A stretch of 32,142 nt of DNA from Oscillospiraceae bacterium (GTDB lineage: Bacteria > Bacillota > Clostridia > Oscillospirales > Oscillospiraceae): positions 1 to 32,142 of the forward strand of contig SVKO01000011.1 of assembly GCA_015068455.1 (NCBI GenBank), in the 5' to 3' direction. Shown here in pieces: positions 7,045 through 15,498 of the stretch (positions are counted from its first letter, which is position 1; each line of letters starts with the position of its first letter). A program made the translations under genes and the position numbers. A model generated the notes under the pieces. It searched no databases, was not told the origin of the DNA, and saw only the letters and a list, made by a program, of their open reading frames with translations.

Positions 7045-8220
7045 ATGGAAAAGAGATTACAACCCCGTCAGGAAAAACGCAGCGTTCTGCCTGCCATCCT
7101 AATCATCTGCGCCGTCCTGCTGGTGACCGTCCTGCTGGACAACATCCTGCCCGCCAACACCTTCACCCTGATGCTGATCCCGGTGCTGCGCAAGGGCGCC
7201 ATCTACAGCCTGGTATGCGTATCCATGAACCTGCTCAACGGCTTTACTGGCCTGTTCAGCCTGGGCCAGGCCGGCTTTATGCTGATCGGCGCCTATGCCT
7301 ACTCTATTTTCAGCATTCCGGCCGACCAGCACGCGGCGGTGTACCAGTACTTTGAGGGCGGCGCCGTCCGCTTCTCCATTCCGGAGATGCTCTCCGGCGT
7401 GCTCGGCCCCAACCTGGGCAGCTTCCTGGGCGCCATCATCTGCATCATCATCGCAGGCCTGGTGGCGGCGGTGTTTGCCGCGCTGATCGGCATCCCCGTC
7501 CTGCGCCTCAAGAGCGACTACCTGGCCATCGCCACCCTGGGCTTCGCCGAGATCATGCGCGCGGTGTTCCAGTGGAACGGCCTGGGCCGGATCACCAACG
7601 GCTCAAACCTGCTGCGCAAGTACACCGCCTTCACCGACATCAACCTGCGCCTCGGCTCGCTCAATATCAAGCTTGCCACCTTCTTCCCCTTCCTGATCGC
7701 GATCCTGTCGATCACCTTCATCGTCCTTCTGATCAATTCCACCTACGGCCGCGCCTTCAAGGCCATCCGCGACGACGAAGTGGCCGCCGAGGCCATGGGC
7801 ATCAACCTCTTCCGCCACAAGATGTACGCATTCATCGTCTCGAGCTTCTTCGCGGGCGTGGGCGGCGCGCTGCTGGCCATGTTCCAGACCACCGTGCAGG
7901 CCGCCGCCTTCAAGACGGCCATGACCTATGAGATCCTGCTGATGGTGGTCATCGGCGGCATCGGCTCCATCTCCGGCAGCTGCATCGCGGCCTTCCTGTA
8001 TATCGCCTGCTCGGAGTGGTGGCTGCGCTTCCTGGACGGCGGCAAGCTCTTCGGCATGTCCGTCCCCTTCTTCCGCGACGGCTTCCGCAAGGTGGTCTTC
8101 TCGGTCATCATCATGATCATCGTGCTGTTCTTCCGCAAGGGCATCATGGGCGACCGGGAGCTCTCGTTCCGCCGAAAACCCAGGCAGTCCAAGGGAAAGG
8201 AGGCGGACGCAAATGGCTAA
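7045..8220 (+). CDS. livM: Branched-chain amino-acid ABC transporter permease LivM
   Basis: 391 aa from the ATG at 7045, which has GAGGTGGG just upstream; an in-frame ATG at 7009 lies inside livH and is unlikely. The protein is a multi-spanning permease with the LivM hallmarks NLLNGFTGLFSLGQAGFM and LKSDYLAIATLGFAEIMR. The coupling helix is AFKAIRDDEVAAEAMGIN. An insertion of roughly 40 residues (about 88-125, DQHAAVYQYFEGG) between early helices is longer than in E. coli. Its 3' end overlaps livG by 8 nt, so translation is coupled. Confidence 0.94.
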   Translation: MEKRLQPRQEKRSVLPAILIICAVLLVTVLLDNILPANTFTLMLIPVLRKGAIYSLVCVSMNLLNGFTGLFSLGQAGFMLIGAYAYSIFSIPADQHAAVYQYFEGGAVRFSIPEMLSGVLGPNLGSFLGAIICIIIAGLVAAVFAALIGIPVLRLKSDYLAIATLGFAEIMRAVFQWNGLGRITNGSNLLRKYTAFTDINLRLGSLNIKLATFFPFLIAILSITFIVLLINSTYGRAFKAIRDDEVAAEAMGINLFRHKMYAFIVSSFFAGVGGALLAMFQTTVQAAAFKTAMTYEILLMVVIGGIGSISGSCIAAFLYIACSEWWLRFLDGGKLFGMSVPFFRDGFRKVVFSVIIMIIVLFFRKGIMGDRELSFRRKPRQSKGKEADANG

Positions 8221-9055
8221 GAGCGTACTGCGATTAGAGGACGTCACCATGCAGTTCGGCGGCGTCATCGCCGTGGACAATCTCTCCATGGAAATTTTCG
8301 AGGGCGAGATCGTGGCCCTGATCGGCCCCAACGGCGCCGGCAAGACCACCGCCTTCAACGCCGTCACCGGCGTGTACGAGCCCACCAACGGCGCGGTCTA
8401 TTTCCACGACAAGCTGCTGGTCACCAACTATCCCCGGGGCAAGATGAAAAAGCTCTACGCCGGCGAAAACCGCGGCAAGTATACCAAGGCCGTGGCCCAT
8501 ACCCCGGACTATATTACCAAGCTGGGCATCGCCCGCACCTTCCAGAACATCCGCCTGTTCAAATCCATGACGGTGTTTGACAACGTGCTCACCGCCATGC
8601 ACCTGCGCAAGACCGCCGGCCTGTTCTCCGCCATCTTCCGCGCCAACCGCAAGGAGGAGCAGAAGATGCGCGCCGACGCCGACGAGCTGCTGCGGATCGT
8701 CGATCTGTACGACGTGCGCGACGAGCTGGCCACCTCCCTGCCCTACGGCAAGCAGCGCAAGCTGGAGATCGCCCGGGCACTGGCCACGAAGCCGACCCTG
8801 CTGCTGCTTGACGAGCCCGCCGCCGGCATGAACCCCCAGGAGACCGAGGAGCTCACGGAGTTCATCCGCTGGATCCGCGAAAAATTCGACCTGACCATCT
8901 TCCTGATCGAGCACCACATGAACCTCGTCATGGATATCTCCGACCGCATCTACGTGATCGACTTCGGCAAGCTGATCGCCCAGGGCGTGCCCGCGGAGAT
9001 CCAGCAGAACCAAAAGGTCATCGACGCATATCTGGGGGTGGAAGAAGATGAGTAA
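8213..9055 (+). CDS. livG: Branched-chain amino-acid ABC transporter ATPase LivG
   Basis: 280 aa ATP-binding subunit. Walker A is GPNGAGKTT (about residues 38-46). The signature region reads LPYGKQRKLEIARAL, the LivG form of LSGGQ. Walker B is LLLLDEPAAGMN and the switch His lies in IEHHMNLVM. There is an insertion with KMKKLYAGENRG at about residues 75-95 before the Q-loop, longer than in E. coli LivG. The start codon overlaps livM by 8 nt and the stop overlaps livF by 8 nt. Confidence 0.94.
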   Translation: MAKSVLRLEDVTMQFGGVIAVDNLSMEIFEGEIVALIGPNGAGKTTAFNAVTGVYEPTNGAVYFHDKLLVTNYPRGKMKKLYAGENRGKYTKAVAHTPDYITKLGIARTFQNIRLFKSMTVFDNVLTAMHLRKTAGLFSAIFRANRKEEQKMRADADELLRIVDLYDVRDELATSLPYGKQRKLEIARALATKPTLLLLDEPAAGMNPQETEELTEFIRWIREKFDLTIFLIEHHMNLVMDISDRIYVIDFGKLIAQGVPAEIQQNQKVIDAYLGVEEDE

Positions 9056-9761
9056 CATTTTAGAGATCCGCAATCTCGTCGTTTCCTACGGCGGCATCGA
9101 GGCCGTCAAGGGCATCGACATGGACATCGAGCAGGGAAAGATCGTCACCCTGATCGGCGCCAACGGCGCGGGCAAATCCACCACCATGAAGGCCGTGGCG
9201 GGCCTGGTCAAGCCGAAGCAGGCCTCCATCACCTTCGACGGGAAGAACATCGTGGGTCTGCCGCCAGATCAGATCGTCGCCATGGGCATCACCATGGTGC
9301 CGGAGGGCCGCCGGGTCTTCCCGAATCTGACGGTCAAGGAGAATCTGCGCATCGGCGGCTACCTGCGCAAGGACAACCTCTCCAAGGATCTGGACTACGT
9401 CTATTCCCTCTTCCCCCGCCTCAAGGAGCGCGAATGGCAGCTGGCCGGCACCCTCTCCGGCGGCGAGCAGCAGATGCTGGCCGTGGGCCGGGCGCTGATG
9501 GCCAAGCCCAGGCTCATCATGATGGACGAGCCCTCCCTGGGTCTGGCGCCGCTGGTGGTCAAGGGCATTTTCGACATCATCCGCACCATCAACGAGTCCG
9601 GCATTACGGTGCTTCTGAACGAGCAGAACGCCAACATGGCCCTCAAGACGGCCCATTGGGGCTACGTCATGGAAACCGGCAACATCACAATGCAGGGCAC
9701 CGGCATGGAACTGTACGAGAATGAACAGATCAAGGAAGCCTACCTCGGCAAGTCGAAATAG
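9048..9761 (+). CDS. livF: Branched-chain amino-acid ABC transporter ATPase LivF
   Basis: 237 aa, normal LivF size. Walker A is GANGAGKSTT, the signature LSGGEQQMLAVGRAL, and Walker B LIMMDEPSLGLAP. The H-loop position is Asn/Glu (LLNEQNANMAL), as in LivF proteins where EQN replaces the usual His segment. It pairs with LivG to power uptake. It is translationally coupled to livG by an 8-nt overlap and followed 16 nt later by a small gene probably on the same message. Confidence 0.94.
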   Translation: MSNILEIRNLVVSYGGIEAVKGIDMDIEQGKIVTLIGANGAGKSTTMKAVAGLVKPKQASITFDGKNIVGLPPDQIVAMGITMVPEGRRVFPNLTVKENLRIGGYLRKDNLSKDLDYVYSLFPRLKEREWQLAGTLSGGEQQMLAVGRALMAKPRLIMMDEPSLGLAPLVVKGIFDIIRTINESGITVLLNEQNANMALKTAHWGYVMETGNITMQGTGMELYENEQIKEAYLGKSK

Positions 9762-9777
9762 GGAAAGGATGGGATTC

Positions 9778-10005
9778 ATGTTTTTCAAAAAGGAGCTCCA
9801 GGTCACCCGGGACCCGAAGGAACTGGAACGGGTCCGCCAGATGCTGGAACGCGCGGGAATCAAGTACAATGTGAAATCCGGCGTCGGTTCCACGGGCGAT
9901 CCGGAACGGGGCCGCGGCCTGCCCAACGTCGACGCGGGCGAGCAATACAGCATCAGCGTCAGCCGCAAGGACTTTAAGAAGGCCCGCAGCCTGTTCAAGT
10001 TCTGA
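9778..10005 (+). CDS. Small hypothetical protein at the end of the liv operon
   Basis: 75 aa from the ATG at 9778 (MFFKKELQVTRDPKELERVR). GGGAAAGG sits 9 nt upstream; an ATG at 9769 directly abuts that site and is less likely. The protein is basic, with a predicted helix (KELERVRQMLERAGI) followed by a strand (KYNVKSG) and a C-terminal helix. The pattern recalls short DUF2007-like domains that sit at the ends of operons, but I do not claim membership. There is no signal peptide or membrane segment. A strong hairpin terminator follows at once, so it is the last gene of the liv transcript. Confidence 0.7.
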   Translation: MFFKKELQVTRDPKELERVRQMLERAGIKYNVKSGVGSTGDPERGRGLPNVDAGEQYSISVSRKDFKKARSLFKF

Positions 10006-10015
10006 AACATTTGAA

Positions 10016-10054
10016 AAAACGTGGCTGCCTCGTATGAGGCAGCCACGTTTTATT
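10016..10054. terminator. Terminator of the liv operon (bidirectional)
   Basis: AAAACGTGGCTGCCTC (10016-10031) pairs perfectly with GAGGCAGCCACGTTTT (10036-10051) around GTAT. It lies between two converging genes and has A and T runs suited to both strands. Confidence 0.9.
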
Positions 10055-10832
10055 ATCTTTTGGACCATGGCATAACCGTAATCTGTTCGGGATACGGCTT
10101 TCCAAAAACGATCTCATAGCGCTCCCGGTTGATACCGTCGCAGACGCGCCACCAGTTGAGCGGATACAGAAACTGCGAGTCGGTTTCCGGATTGCGATGG
10201 TATTCATCGCAGAACTCCACCGCGTAGCATGGCGCTCGATCAGAGGAAAGCACACCGCAGATTCCCAAAGAGTCAAGAAGACTGTCAATCTCCCAGGCGT
10301 TGGACTTGATGATCCGACTTTGCGTGATTTTCTTTTGCAGGGCTCGTCCCCGCTGATGGGGCTCCAACGCATAAACGCATTGCAGGATTTGCAGCAGCAG
10401 CGCTTCGTCCTGCGCCGTGTGCTGCACCGACGGCAATGTCAGGAAGTGTTCCAGCACCAACAAGCACTGATTCAGTGTTGTGTACACGTGACCATAGTTT
10501 ATGCTGGGTTCTGTTGGCAACTGCTCCAGCACCTCCAACAACGCCCCGTAGATTGGATGTCCTTCCGATATTTTCCCGGTTCCGGATGTTTTCTGACTGG
10601 ACCAACCGCAATCATAGCAATGCCAGGTATCTGTCGGCGCATGATCCGGGATGGCAACTGCATACCAATAGCTGCCAAGTACCGCCCGATACTCCAAGGC
10701 TCTGGTAGAAAGACTGTATAAAAAGGCATTTGCGGCCATCTCCGGAGTGATTTTTCCGACGACGTTACGCAGCAATTGAAGCATAGCCTCATGCTCCGCG
10801 TGGGCGCCGATGGGAATGGTCTGATGGCTCAT
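10053..10832 (-). CDS. Hypothetical protein of unknown function
   Basis: 259 aa from the ATG at 10832, which follows a perfect GGAGG 7 nt upstream; an in-frame ATG at 10907 has no ribosome site. I do not recognise the family. The N-terminal half is helical (EHEAMLQLLRNVVGKI, EMAANAFLYSLSTRALEYR). A single HCYDCGW pair sits near residue 72, then more helices follow (ALLLQILQCVYALEPH). The C-terminal part is rich in aromatic residues and Cys. There is no signal peptide, membrane helix or nuclease motif. Codon use is less GC-biased than in flanking genes, which suggests acquisition. It is monocistronic. Confidence 0.72.
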   Translation of the reverse strand: MSHQTIPIGAHAEHEAMLQLLRNVVGKITPEMAANAFLYSLSTRALEYRAVLGSYWYAVAIPDHAPTDTWHCYDCGWSSQKTSGTGKISEGHPIYGALLEVLEQLPTEPSINYGHVYTTLNQCLLVLEHFLTLPSVQHTAQDEALLLQILQCVYALEPHQRGRALQKKITQSRIIKSNAWEIDSLLDSLGICGVLSSDRAPCYAVEFCDEYHRNPETDSQFLYPLNWWRVCDGINRERYEIVFGKPYPEQITVMPWSKR

Positions 10833-10925
10833 TTTTATCCTCCGTAAAAATTGACTGATTCGCAGCAGGCAAAGCTCGTTCTTGTTAATAGAGATGTTCG
10901 GGGACACTTTGAAAACTTGACTGTG

Positions 10926-12671
10926 TCAGCTCTCCTGCATTCGATACAGTCCCGCGTAGACGCCGCCCTTTTCCAGCAGCTCTTCGTGGCTGCCGGTTTC
11001 CGCGATCCTGCCGTCCTGGATGACGATGATCCGGTCGCAGTCCCGGATGGTGGACAGGCGGTGGGCGATGGTCAGGGTGGTGCGCCCTTGTGACAGGGCC
11101 CGGAAGGCCGCCTGAACCTTGGCTTCCGTGAGGCTGTCCAGGGCGGAGGTGGCCTCGTCGAGGATCAGCACCGCGGGGTTTTTCAAAAACATGCGGGCGA
11201 TGGCGATGCGCTGCTTCTGCCCGCCGGACAGGCGCACCCCCCGCTCGCCCACGTAGGTGTCGAAGCCCTGGGGCATCTGGTCGATGTCGTCAAAGATCTC
11301 CGCCCGCTTTGCCGCCTCCATGACCTCGGCGTCCGTGGCGTCGGGTCTGCCGTAGCGGATATTGTCGCCCACGGTGGATGCGAAGAGGAACACGTCCTGC
11401 TGGACGATGCCCACGGCCCGGTGCAGGGAGTCCTGGGTGATGTCGCGCACGTCGCGGCCGTCCACCAGGATCGCGCCGGAATCCACGTCGTAGAATCGCA
11501 GAATAAGTTGACATAATGTGCTCTTGCCGCCGCCGGACAGGCCCACGATGCCGATGTGCTCCCCGGGCGCGGCCCGGAAGCTCAGATCCCGGAGCACCGG
11601 CTCGTCGGGGTGATAGGAGAAGCAGACGTCCCGGGCCTCGATCTCGCCGCGGACGTTTTCCAGCGCGGCCGCGTCCTCTTTATCCCGGATGGAGGGCTCC
11701 ATGCGCATGACCTCCGCAAACCGCTTGAGCCCGGCGAAGCCCGCGGCGAAGAGCTCGGAGAGGGTCGCCAGCTTGCGCACGGGGTTGATGAAGGCGGTGA
11801 TGAAGAGGTTGAAGGTCAGAAGATCCACCAGGTCCAGCTTCCCGCGCATGATGAGGAAGCCGCCCGCGCCGATGACCGCCACCATCAGCACCGAGGCCAG
11901 GCACTCCATGGCGGTCATGAACCGGCCCATGGCCACGTAGAACTGCCCCCGGGCCTGCACGTATTTGCGATTGCCGGCGGTGAATTTTTCGCTCTCCAGG
12001 TGCTCGTTGGCAAAGGCCCGGGCGGTGCGGATGCCGGACAGGCTGGATTCGATGCCCTCGTTGATCTCCGCGGTGCGGGCCTTGACCTCGGCGGAGACGC
12101 GCATCATGCGTCCGCGCTCATGCATGAGGATCCCCAGGAACAGCGGCAGCACGATGGCCACCACCAGGGCAAGCTGCCAGCAAATGCAGAACATGGCGAT
12201 CAGGGCGCCGCCGATGGTCACGAAGCTGATGAGCAGGTTTTCCGGCCCGTGGTGGGCCAGCTCCGTCACGTCGAACAGATCCGTGGTCAGCCGGCTCATG
12301 AGCTGGCCGGTGCGGCTGGAATCATAAAAATCAAAGCCCAGGCGCTGCATCTGATGGAACAGGTCTCCGCGGATATCCGCCTCGACCCGCACGCCGAACA
12401 GATGGCCCCAGTAGGTGACGATGTAGTACAGTCCCGCCCGCAGCACGAAGGCCGCCACCAGCACCGCCAGCACGATGAAAAAGGCCCGGTACAGCCCGTT
12501 GGGCAGCAGATCGTACAGCACCCGCCGCGTGACCAGCGGGAACGCCACGTCGATGGCCGACACCAGCAGCGCGCAGGCCATGTCCAGAGCGAACAGCCCC
12601 CGATGGGCCTTGAAATAGGACAGGAAAATCCGCAGCACGGAATGCTCCTGATAAAACTTTGTGGATTTCAT
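10926..12671 (-). CDS. ABC exporter half-transporter (permease-ATPase fusion, MsbA/multidrug type)
   Basis: 581 aa. The N-terminal ~320 residues form a six-helix exporter domain with coupling-helix text such as GFDFYDSSRTGQLMSRLTTD. The C-terminal ATPase has Walker A GLSGGGKST, Q-loop GIVQQDVFLF, signature VRLSGGQKQRIAIARM, Walker B AVLILDEATSALD and switch IAHRLSTI. All catalytic residues are present. It probably works as a homodimer, since no partner lies next to it. It exports a lipid, drug or peptide; the substrate cannot be told from sequence. Confidence 0.92.
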   Translation of the reverse strand: MKSTKFYQEHSVLRIFLSYFKAHRGLFALDMACALLVSAIDVAFPLVTRRVLYDLLPNGLYRAFFIVLAVLVAAFVLRAGLYYIVTYWGHLFGVRVEADIRGDLFHQMQRLGFDFYDSSRTGQLMSRLTTDLFDVTELAHHGPENLLISFVTIGGALIAMFCICWQLALVVAIVLPLFLGILMHERGRMMRVSAEVKARTAEINEGIESSLSGIRTARAFANEHLESEKFTAGNRKYVQARGQFYVAMGRFMTAMECLASVLMVAVIGAGGFLIMRGKLDLVDLLTFNLFITAFINPVRKLATLSELFAAGFAGLKRFAEVMRMEPSIRDKEDAAALENVRGEIEARDVCFSYHPDEPVLRDLSFRAAPGEHIGIVGLSGGGKSTLCQLILRFYDVDSGAILVDGRDVRDITQDSLHRAVGIVQQDVFLFASTVGDNIRYGRPDATDAEVMEAAKRAEIFDDIDQMPQGFDTYVGERGVRLSGGQKQRIAIARMFLKNPAVLILDEATSALDSLTEAKVQAAFRALSQGRTTLTIAHRLSTIRDCDRIIVIQDGRIAETGSHEELLEKGGVYAGLYRMQES

Positions 12672-12694
12672 AACGATCCCTCACTTCTGCTCCC

Positions 12695-12722
12695 ATCATA
12701 CCCGATTTTTGGAAAAAAGCAA
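12695..12722 (-). promoter_or_regulatory. Promoter of the ABC exporter gene
   Basis: On the minus strand TTGCTT (12717-12722), 16-bp spacer, TATGAT (12695-12700), 24 bp before the ATG. Confidence 0.6.
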
Positions 12723-12849
12723 GTGGAAACCGACCGAAACGAAGCGGATCATTTTGATAACAATTGCACTTGAAAGCAAGGCTCAACGGACATGCCGGAG
12801 GCGGGAGATGCTTCGGCGGCAGCAGACGCTTCCAAATCATCCGCAGGCC

Positions 12850-12878
12850 AAAGCCTTCCCCTCTGAGGGGAAGGCTTT
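12850..12878. repeat. Intergenic hairpin between exporter promoter and nagA terminator
   Basis: AAAGCCTTCCCC and GGGGAAGGCTTT form a 12-bp perfect stem. Neither strand has a following U-run at the right distance, so it may be a remnant or a repeat unit rather than a terminator. No gene is visible in 12672-12933 apart from this hairpin, the exporter promoter and the nagA terminator. Confidence 0.5.
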
Positions 12879-12885
12879 GGCGCTC

Positions 12886-12917
12886 AAAAAAATGCCCCCT
12901 GCCGGATGGCAGGGGGC
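12886..12917 (-). terminator. Terminator of the nahK-ROK-nagA operon
   Basis: On the minus strand GCCCCCTGCC pairs with GGCAGGGGGC around a 4-nt loop, followed by ATTTTTTT. It starts 17 nt after the nagA stop. Confidence 0.9.
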
Positions 12918-12933
12918 GTTCTGTGTCAGAAAA

Positions 12934-14061
12934 TCACACCAATTCGCCGTCGATGTAGACCGCTTTGCGATTCAGGTCGGCGTCGCAGATGACGAAGTCG
13001 GCGCACTTGCCGGGGGCGATGGAGCCGATTTCGTTCTCCAGGCCCAGGGCGCAGGCGGGGTTCCAGGTGGCGGCGCGCACGGCCTTCTCCGGGGCGATGC
13101 CGTAGGAGATGACGTTGCGCATGCAGTCGAACAGGTTCGTCACGGAGCCGGCCAGGGTGCCGTCGGCCAGGGTGCAGGTCTTGCCCTTGAGGTAGACGGC
13201 CTGGCCGCCCAGCTCGTAGGTGCCGTCGGGCATGCCGCAGCAGCGCAGGGCGTCGGAGATCAGCACGATGCGGGAAGCCCCAAACAGGGAGAAGGCCATG
13301 CGGATGGAGCTGGGATGGACGTGGATGCCGTCGCAGATCAGCTCGGCGCGCACCTTCTTGTTCTCCGCGCAGGCGCCGATGACGCCGGGCTTGCGGTGGT
13401 GGATCGGCGGCATGGCGTTGTACAGGTGGGTCAGGTGGGTCACGCCGGCGTCGATGGCGGCCTTGGCGTGCTCATAGTCGGAGTCGGTGTGGGCGATGGA
13501 GACGGTGCACAGCTTGCTGGCCTTGGCGACGAACTCCTCGGCGCCCTCGAGCTCGGGGGCCACGTCCACGATCTTTACCAGACCGCCGCAGCCGTGGTAC
13601 AGCTTTTCAAAGGCTTCATAATCCGGCAGACGGAGATAGGCGCCGTTCTGGGCGCCCTTTTTCTTCTCGCTGAAGAAGGGGCCCTCCATCTGGATGCCCT
13701 GGAGCTTGGAGCTGCCGGCGGGCTTCTCTGCGTGGAGCTTCGCCGCGGTGGCGAAGGCCTTTTCCAGCACGTCGTAGGGCAGGGTCATGGAAGCCGGAGC
13801 GAAGGAGGTCACGCCGTTGGCGCCCAGGTAGGCGGCCATGCGGGCCACACCTTCATAGTCGCCGTCGGAGAAGTCGGCGTTGGAGTTGCCGTGGTTGTGG
13901 ACGTCGATCAGGCCGGGGATGACGTACGCGCCGCCCAGGTCGTAGCCCTTGCAGTCGCAGTCGCCTTCAAAAACCTTGCCGAACCGGCCGTTTTCGACGG
14001 TAAAGCCGCCGCGGACGAACTGAAAATCTTCGGTAAAAATGTTTGCGTTCTTGAATACCAT
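12934..14061 (-). CDS. nagA: N-acetylglucosamine-6-phosphate deacetylase
   Basis: 375 aa. It removes acetate from GlcNAc-6-phosphate to give GlcN-6-phosphate, feeding amino sugars into glycolysis. It is an amidohydrolase TIM barrel: metal-type HNH at His55/His57 (GLIDVHNHGN), metal Glu126 in MEGPFF, His191 in VSIAHTD, His212 in THLYNAM, and catalytic Asp270 in VLISDAL. AAGGAGG precedes the ATG by 7 nt. It is the last gene of a three-gene operon with a ROK-like protein and an N-acetylhexosamine kinase homologue. nagB is not in the window. Confidence 0.93.
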   Translation of the reverse strand: MVFKNANIFTEDFQFVRGGFTVENGRFGKVFEGDCDCKGYDLGGAYVIPGLIDVHNHGNSNADFSDGDYEGVARMAAYLGANGVTSFAPASMTLPYDVLEKAFATAAKLHAEKPAGSSKLQGIQMEGPFFSEKKKGAQNGAYLRLPDYEAFEKLYHGCGGLVKIVDVAPELEGAEEFVAKASKLCTVSIAHTDSDYEHAKAAIDAGVTHLTHLYNAMPPIHHRKPGVIGACAENKKVRAELICDGIHVHPSSIRMAFSLFGASRIVLISDALRCCGMPDGTYELGGQAVYLKGKTCTLADGTLAGSVTNLFDCMRNVISYGIAPEKAVRAATWNPACALGLENEIGSIAPGKCADFVICDADLNRKAVYIDGELV

Positions 14062-14080
14062 AGGTGCCTCCTTCTCGGAA

Positions 14081-15487
14081 TCAACGGATCTCCGGCAGCG
14101 ACGCCGCCGCCACGGACTGGCCCACGCGGCGCATCCGCTCGTCGGGCAGCATGACGTTCACGCTTTCAGCGATGGCGGGGTACTCGTCGCGCAGGATCTT
14201 CTTGCAGTTCTCCATAATGATCTCGCCGCCGCGGCCGGACATGACGCGCCCGAGCACGATCAGATGGCAGATATCATAAAAATGGCAGTAGAGGTTGATG
14301 GTGTGGGCCAGGTAGCAGCCGATGGACTCATAGATCTTTACGGCCCGGGGATCGCCCTGCTCGATCAGCGCCTGCACCGCCAGGAGCTTCTCCGCCGGGG
14401 TGAGGGTCGGATCGAGCTCAATGCCGGCGGCGGGGGCCAGCTTGATGACGGCGTCCTGGGAGAAGTACTTGCAGCCCACGCCGATATCCGTGGACCACTC
14501 GTCGGCCATGGCCTTTTCGTTCAGATCCACCGGGGCGAAGGCCAGCTCGTTGAACCAGCCCAGGACGTTGCCCTTGCGGTCAACATAGCCCACGGCCTCG
14601 CTGGTGCCCATGGCCATGCCCATGACGCCCTTGACGCCCATGCTCATGGCGCCCACCAGGGCGGTCACGTCACCGTCGTTGGCCACGACGATGGGCACGT
14701 CGCCGATCTCCAGGGCGGCGCGGTCGAAGATGGTCTTGACCTGCTTGCGGATCTCCTTCTCCCTCGGCACCTTGATGAACAGGGCCGAGACCATGGGCGC
14801 GTTGCCGATGAACACGCCCGCGGAGCTGACGCCGATGGCGTCCACCCGGGGCATCTTGGAGGCCGCGGTGCGGAAGGCGGATACGATCTCATTAAAATGA
14901 TACTGGGGATCCGGCTCCGTCTTGGGATGCCAGACCACCTCTTCGGAATAGACGCACTCGCCGTCGATCACCGCGGAGACCTTGCGGTCGGAGCCGCCGG
15001 CGTCGAAGCCGATGCGGCAGCCGTCCATGTGGCCGCCCACGCTGACGGAGGCGTCGTTCTCGGCGGGGAAGCTCGTCTCGTCGCAGTCCACGATCTCGAA
15101 GCCGTTCTCGTACACGTCCTGCATGAACTGCACGTCGAACCAGCGCTCGCCGTTCTCGCCGGCGCCGTCCTCAAAGTAGACATAGTCCCGCTGCAGGTGC
15201 TGCGCGATCTCACTGGCGCCCAGCAGATAGACCTTGAAGCCGCCGATGGACCAGAGCAGGAACTTGACGTAGCGCTCCACAAAGCGGTAATCCGCCGCGG
15301 CCATCTCGGGGGTGTTGTAGATTTTCGTGCTGCGGACGGTGATTTTTCCGTCGTTGCGCTCCACCGCGATGGAGATCGGGTGGGTCGCGCCCTTGAGATA
15401 GGCGTCCATCCATGCCCCGAAGGGAATGAAGTCGCCGTCCAGCTCGGGCAGGTTCTTGAGCTGATATTCAATGCCCAGGTAATTCAT
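14081..15487 (-). CDS. ROK-like sugar kinase family protein with a long N-terminal domain
   Basis: 468 aa from the ATG at 15487, chosen because GGAGGATCT directly precedes it. Residues 1-155 are an extension not seen in ordinary ~300-aa ROK kinases. The kinase-like part starts at about 158 with FDAGGSDRK, matching the ROK phosphate loop but with Ser/Asp in place of the usual Thr/Lys pattern. VANDGDVTALVGAM carries the catalytic-Asp region and VLGRVMSGRGGE is adenine-side text. The zinc motif CxCGxxGC is not visible. It sits between nahK-like and nagA, so it probably phosphorylates or senses an amino sugar. Whether it is catalytically active is not settled by sequence. Confidence 0.8.
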   Translation of the reverse strand: MNYLGIEYQLKNLPELDGDFIPFGAWMDAYLKGATHPISIAVERNDGKITVRSTKIYNTPEMAAADYRFVERYVKFLLWSIGGFKVYLLGASEIAQHLQRDYVYFEDGAGENGERWFDVQFMQDVYENGFEIVDCDETSFPAENDASVSVGGHMDGCRIGFDAGGSDRKVSAVIDGECVYSEEVVWHPKTEPDPQYHFNEIVSAFRTAASKMPRVDAIGVSSAGVFIGNAPMVSALFIKVPREKEIRKQVKTIFDRAALEIGDVPIVVANDGDVTALVGAMSMGVKGVMGMAMGTSEAVGYVDRKGNVLGWFNELAFAPVDLNEKAMADEWSTDIGVGCKYFSQDAVIKLAPAAGIELDPTLTPAEKLLAVQALIEQGDPRAVKIYESIGCYLAHTINLYCHFYDICHLIVLGRVMSGRGGEIIMENCKKILRDEYPAIAESVNVMLPDERMRRVGQSVAAASLPEIR

Positions 15488-15498
15488 AGATCCTCCAA

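Noticed and set aside
11556-12773. 405-codon plus-strand frame opposite the ABC exporter
   Set aside because: Antisense shadow; the exporter on the other strand has all ABC motifs.
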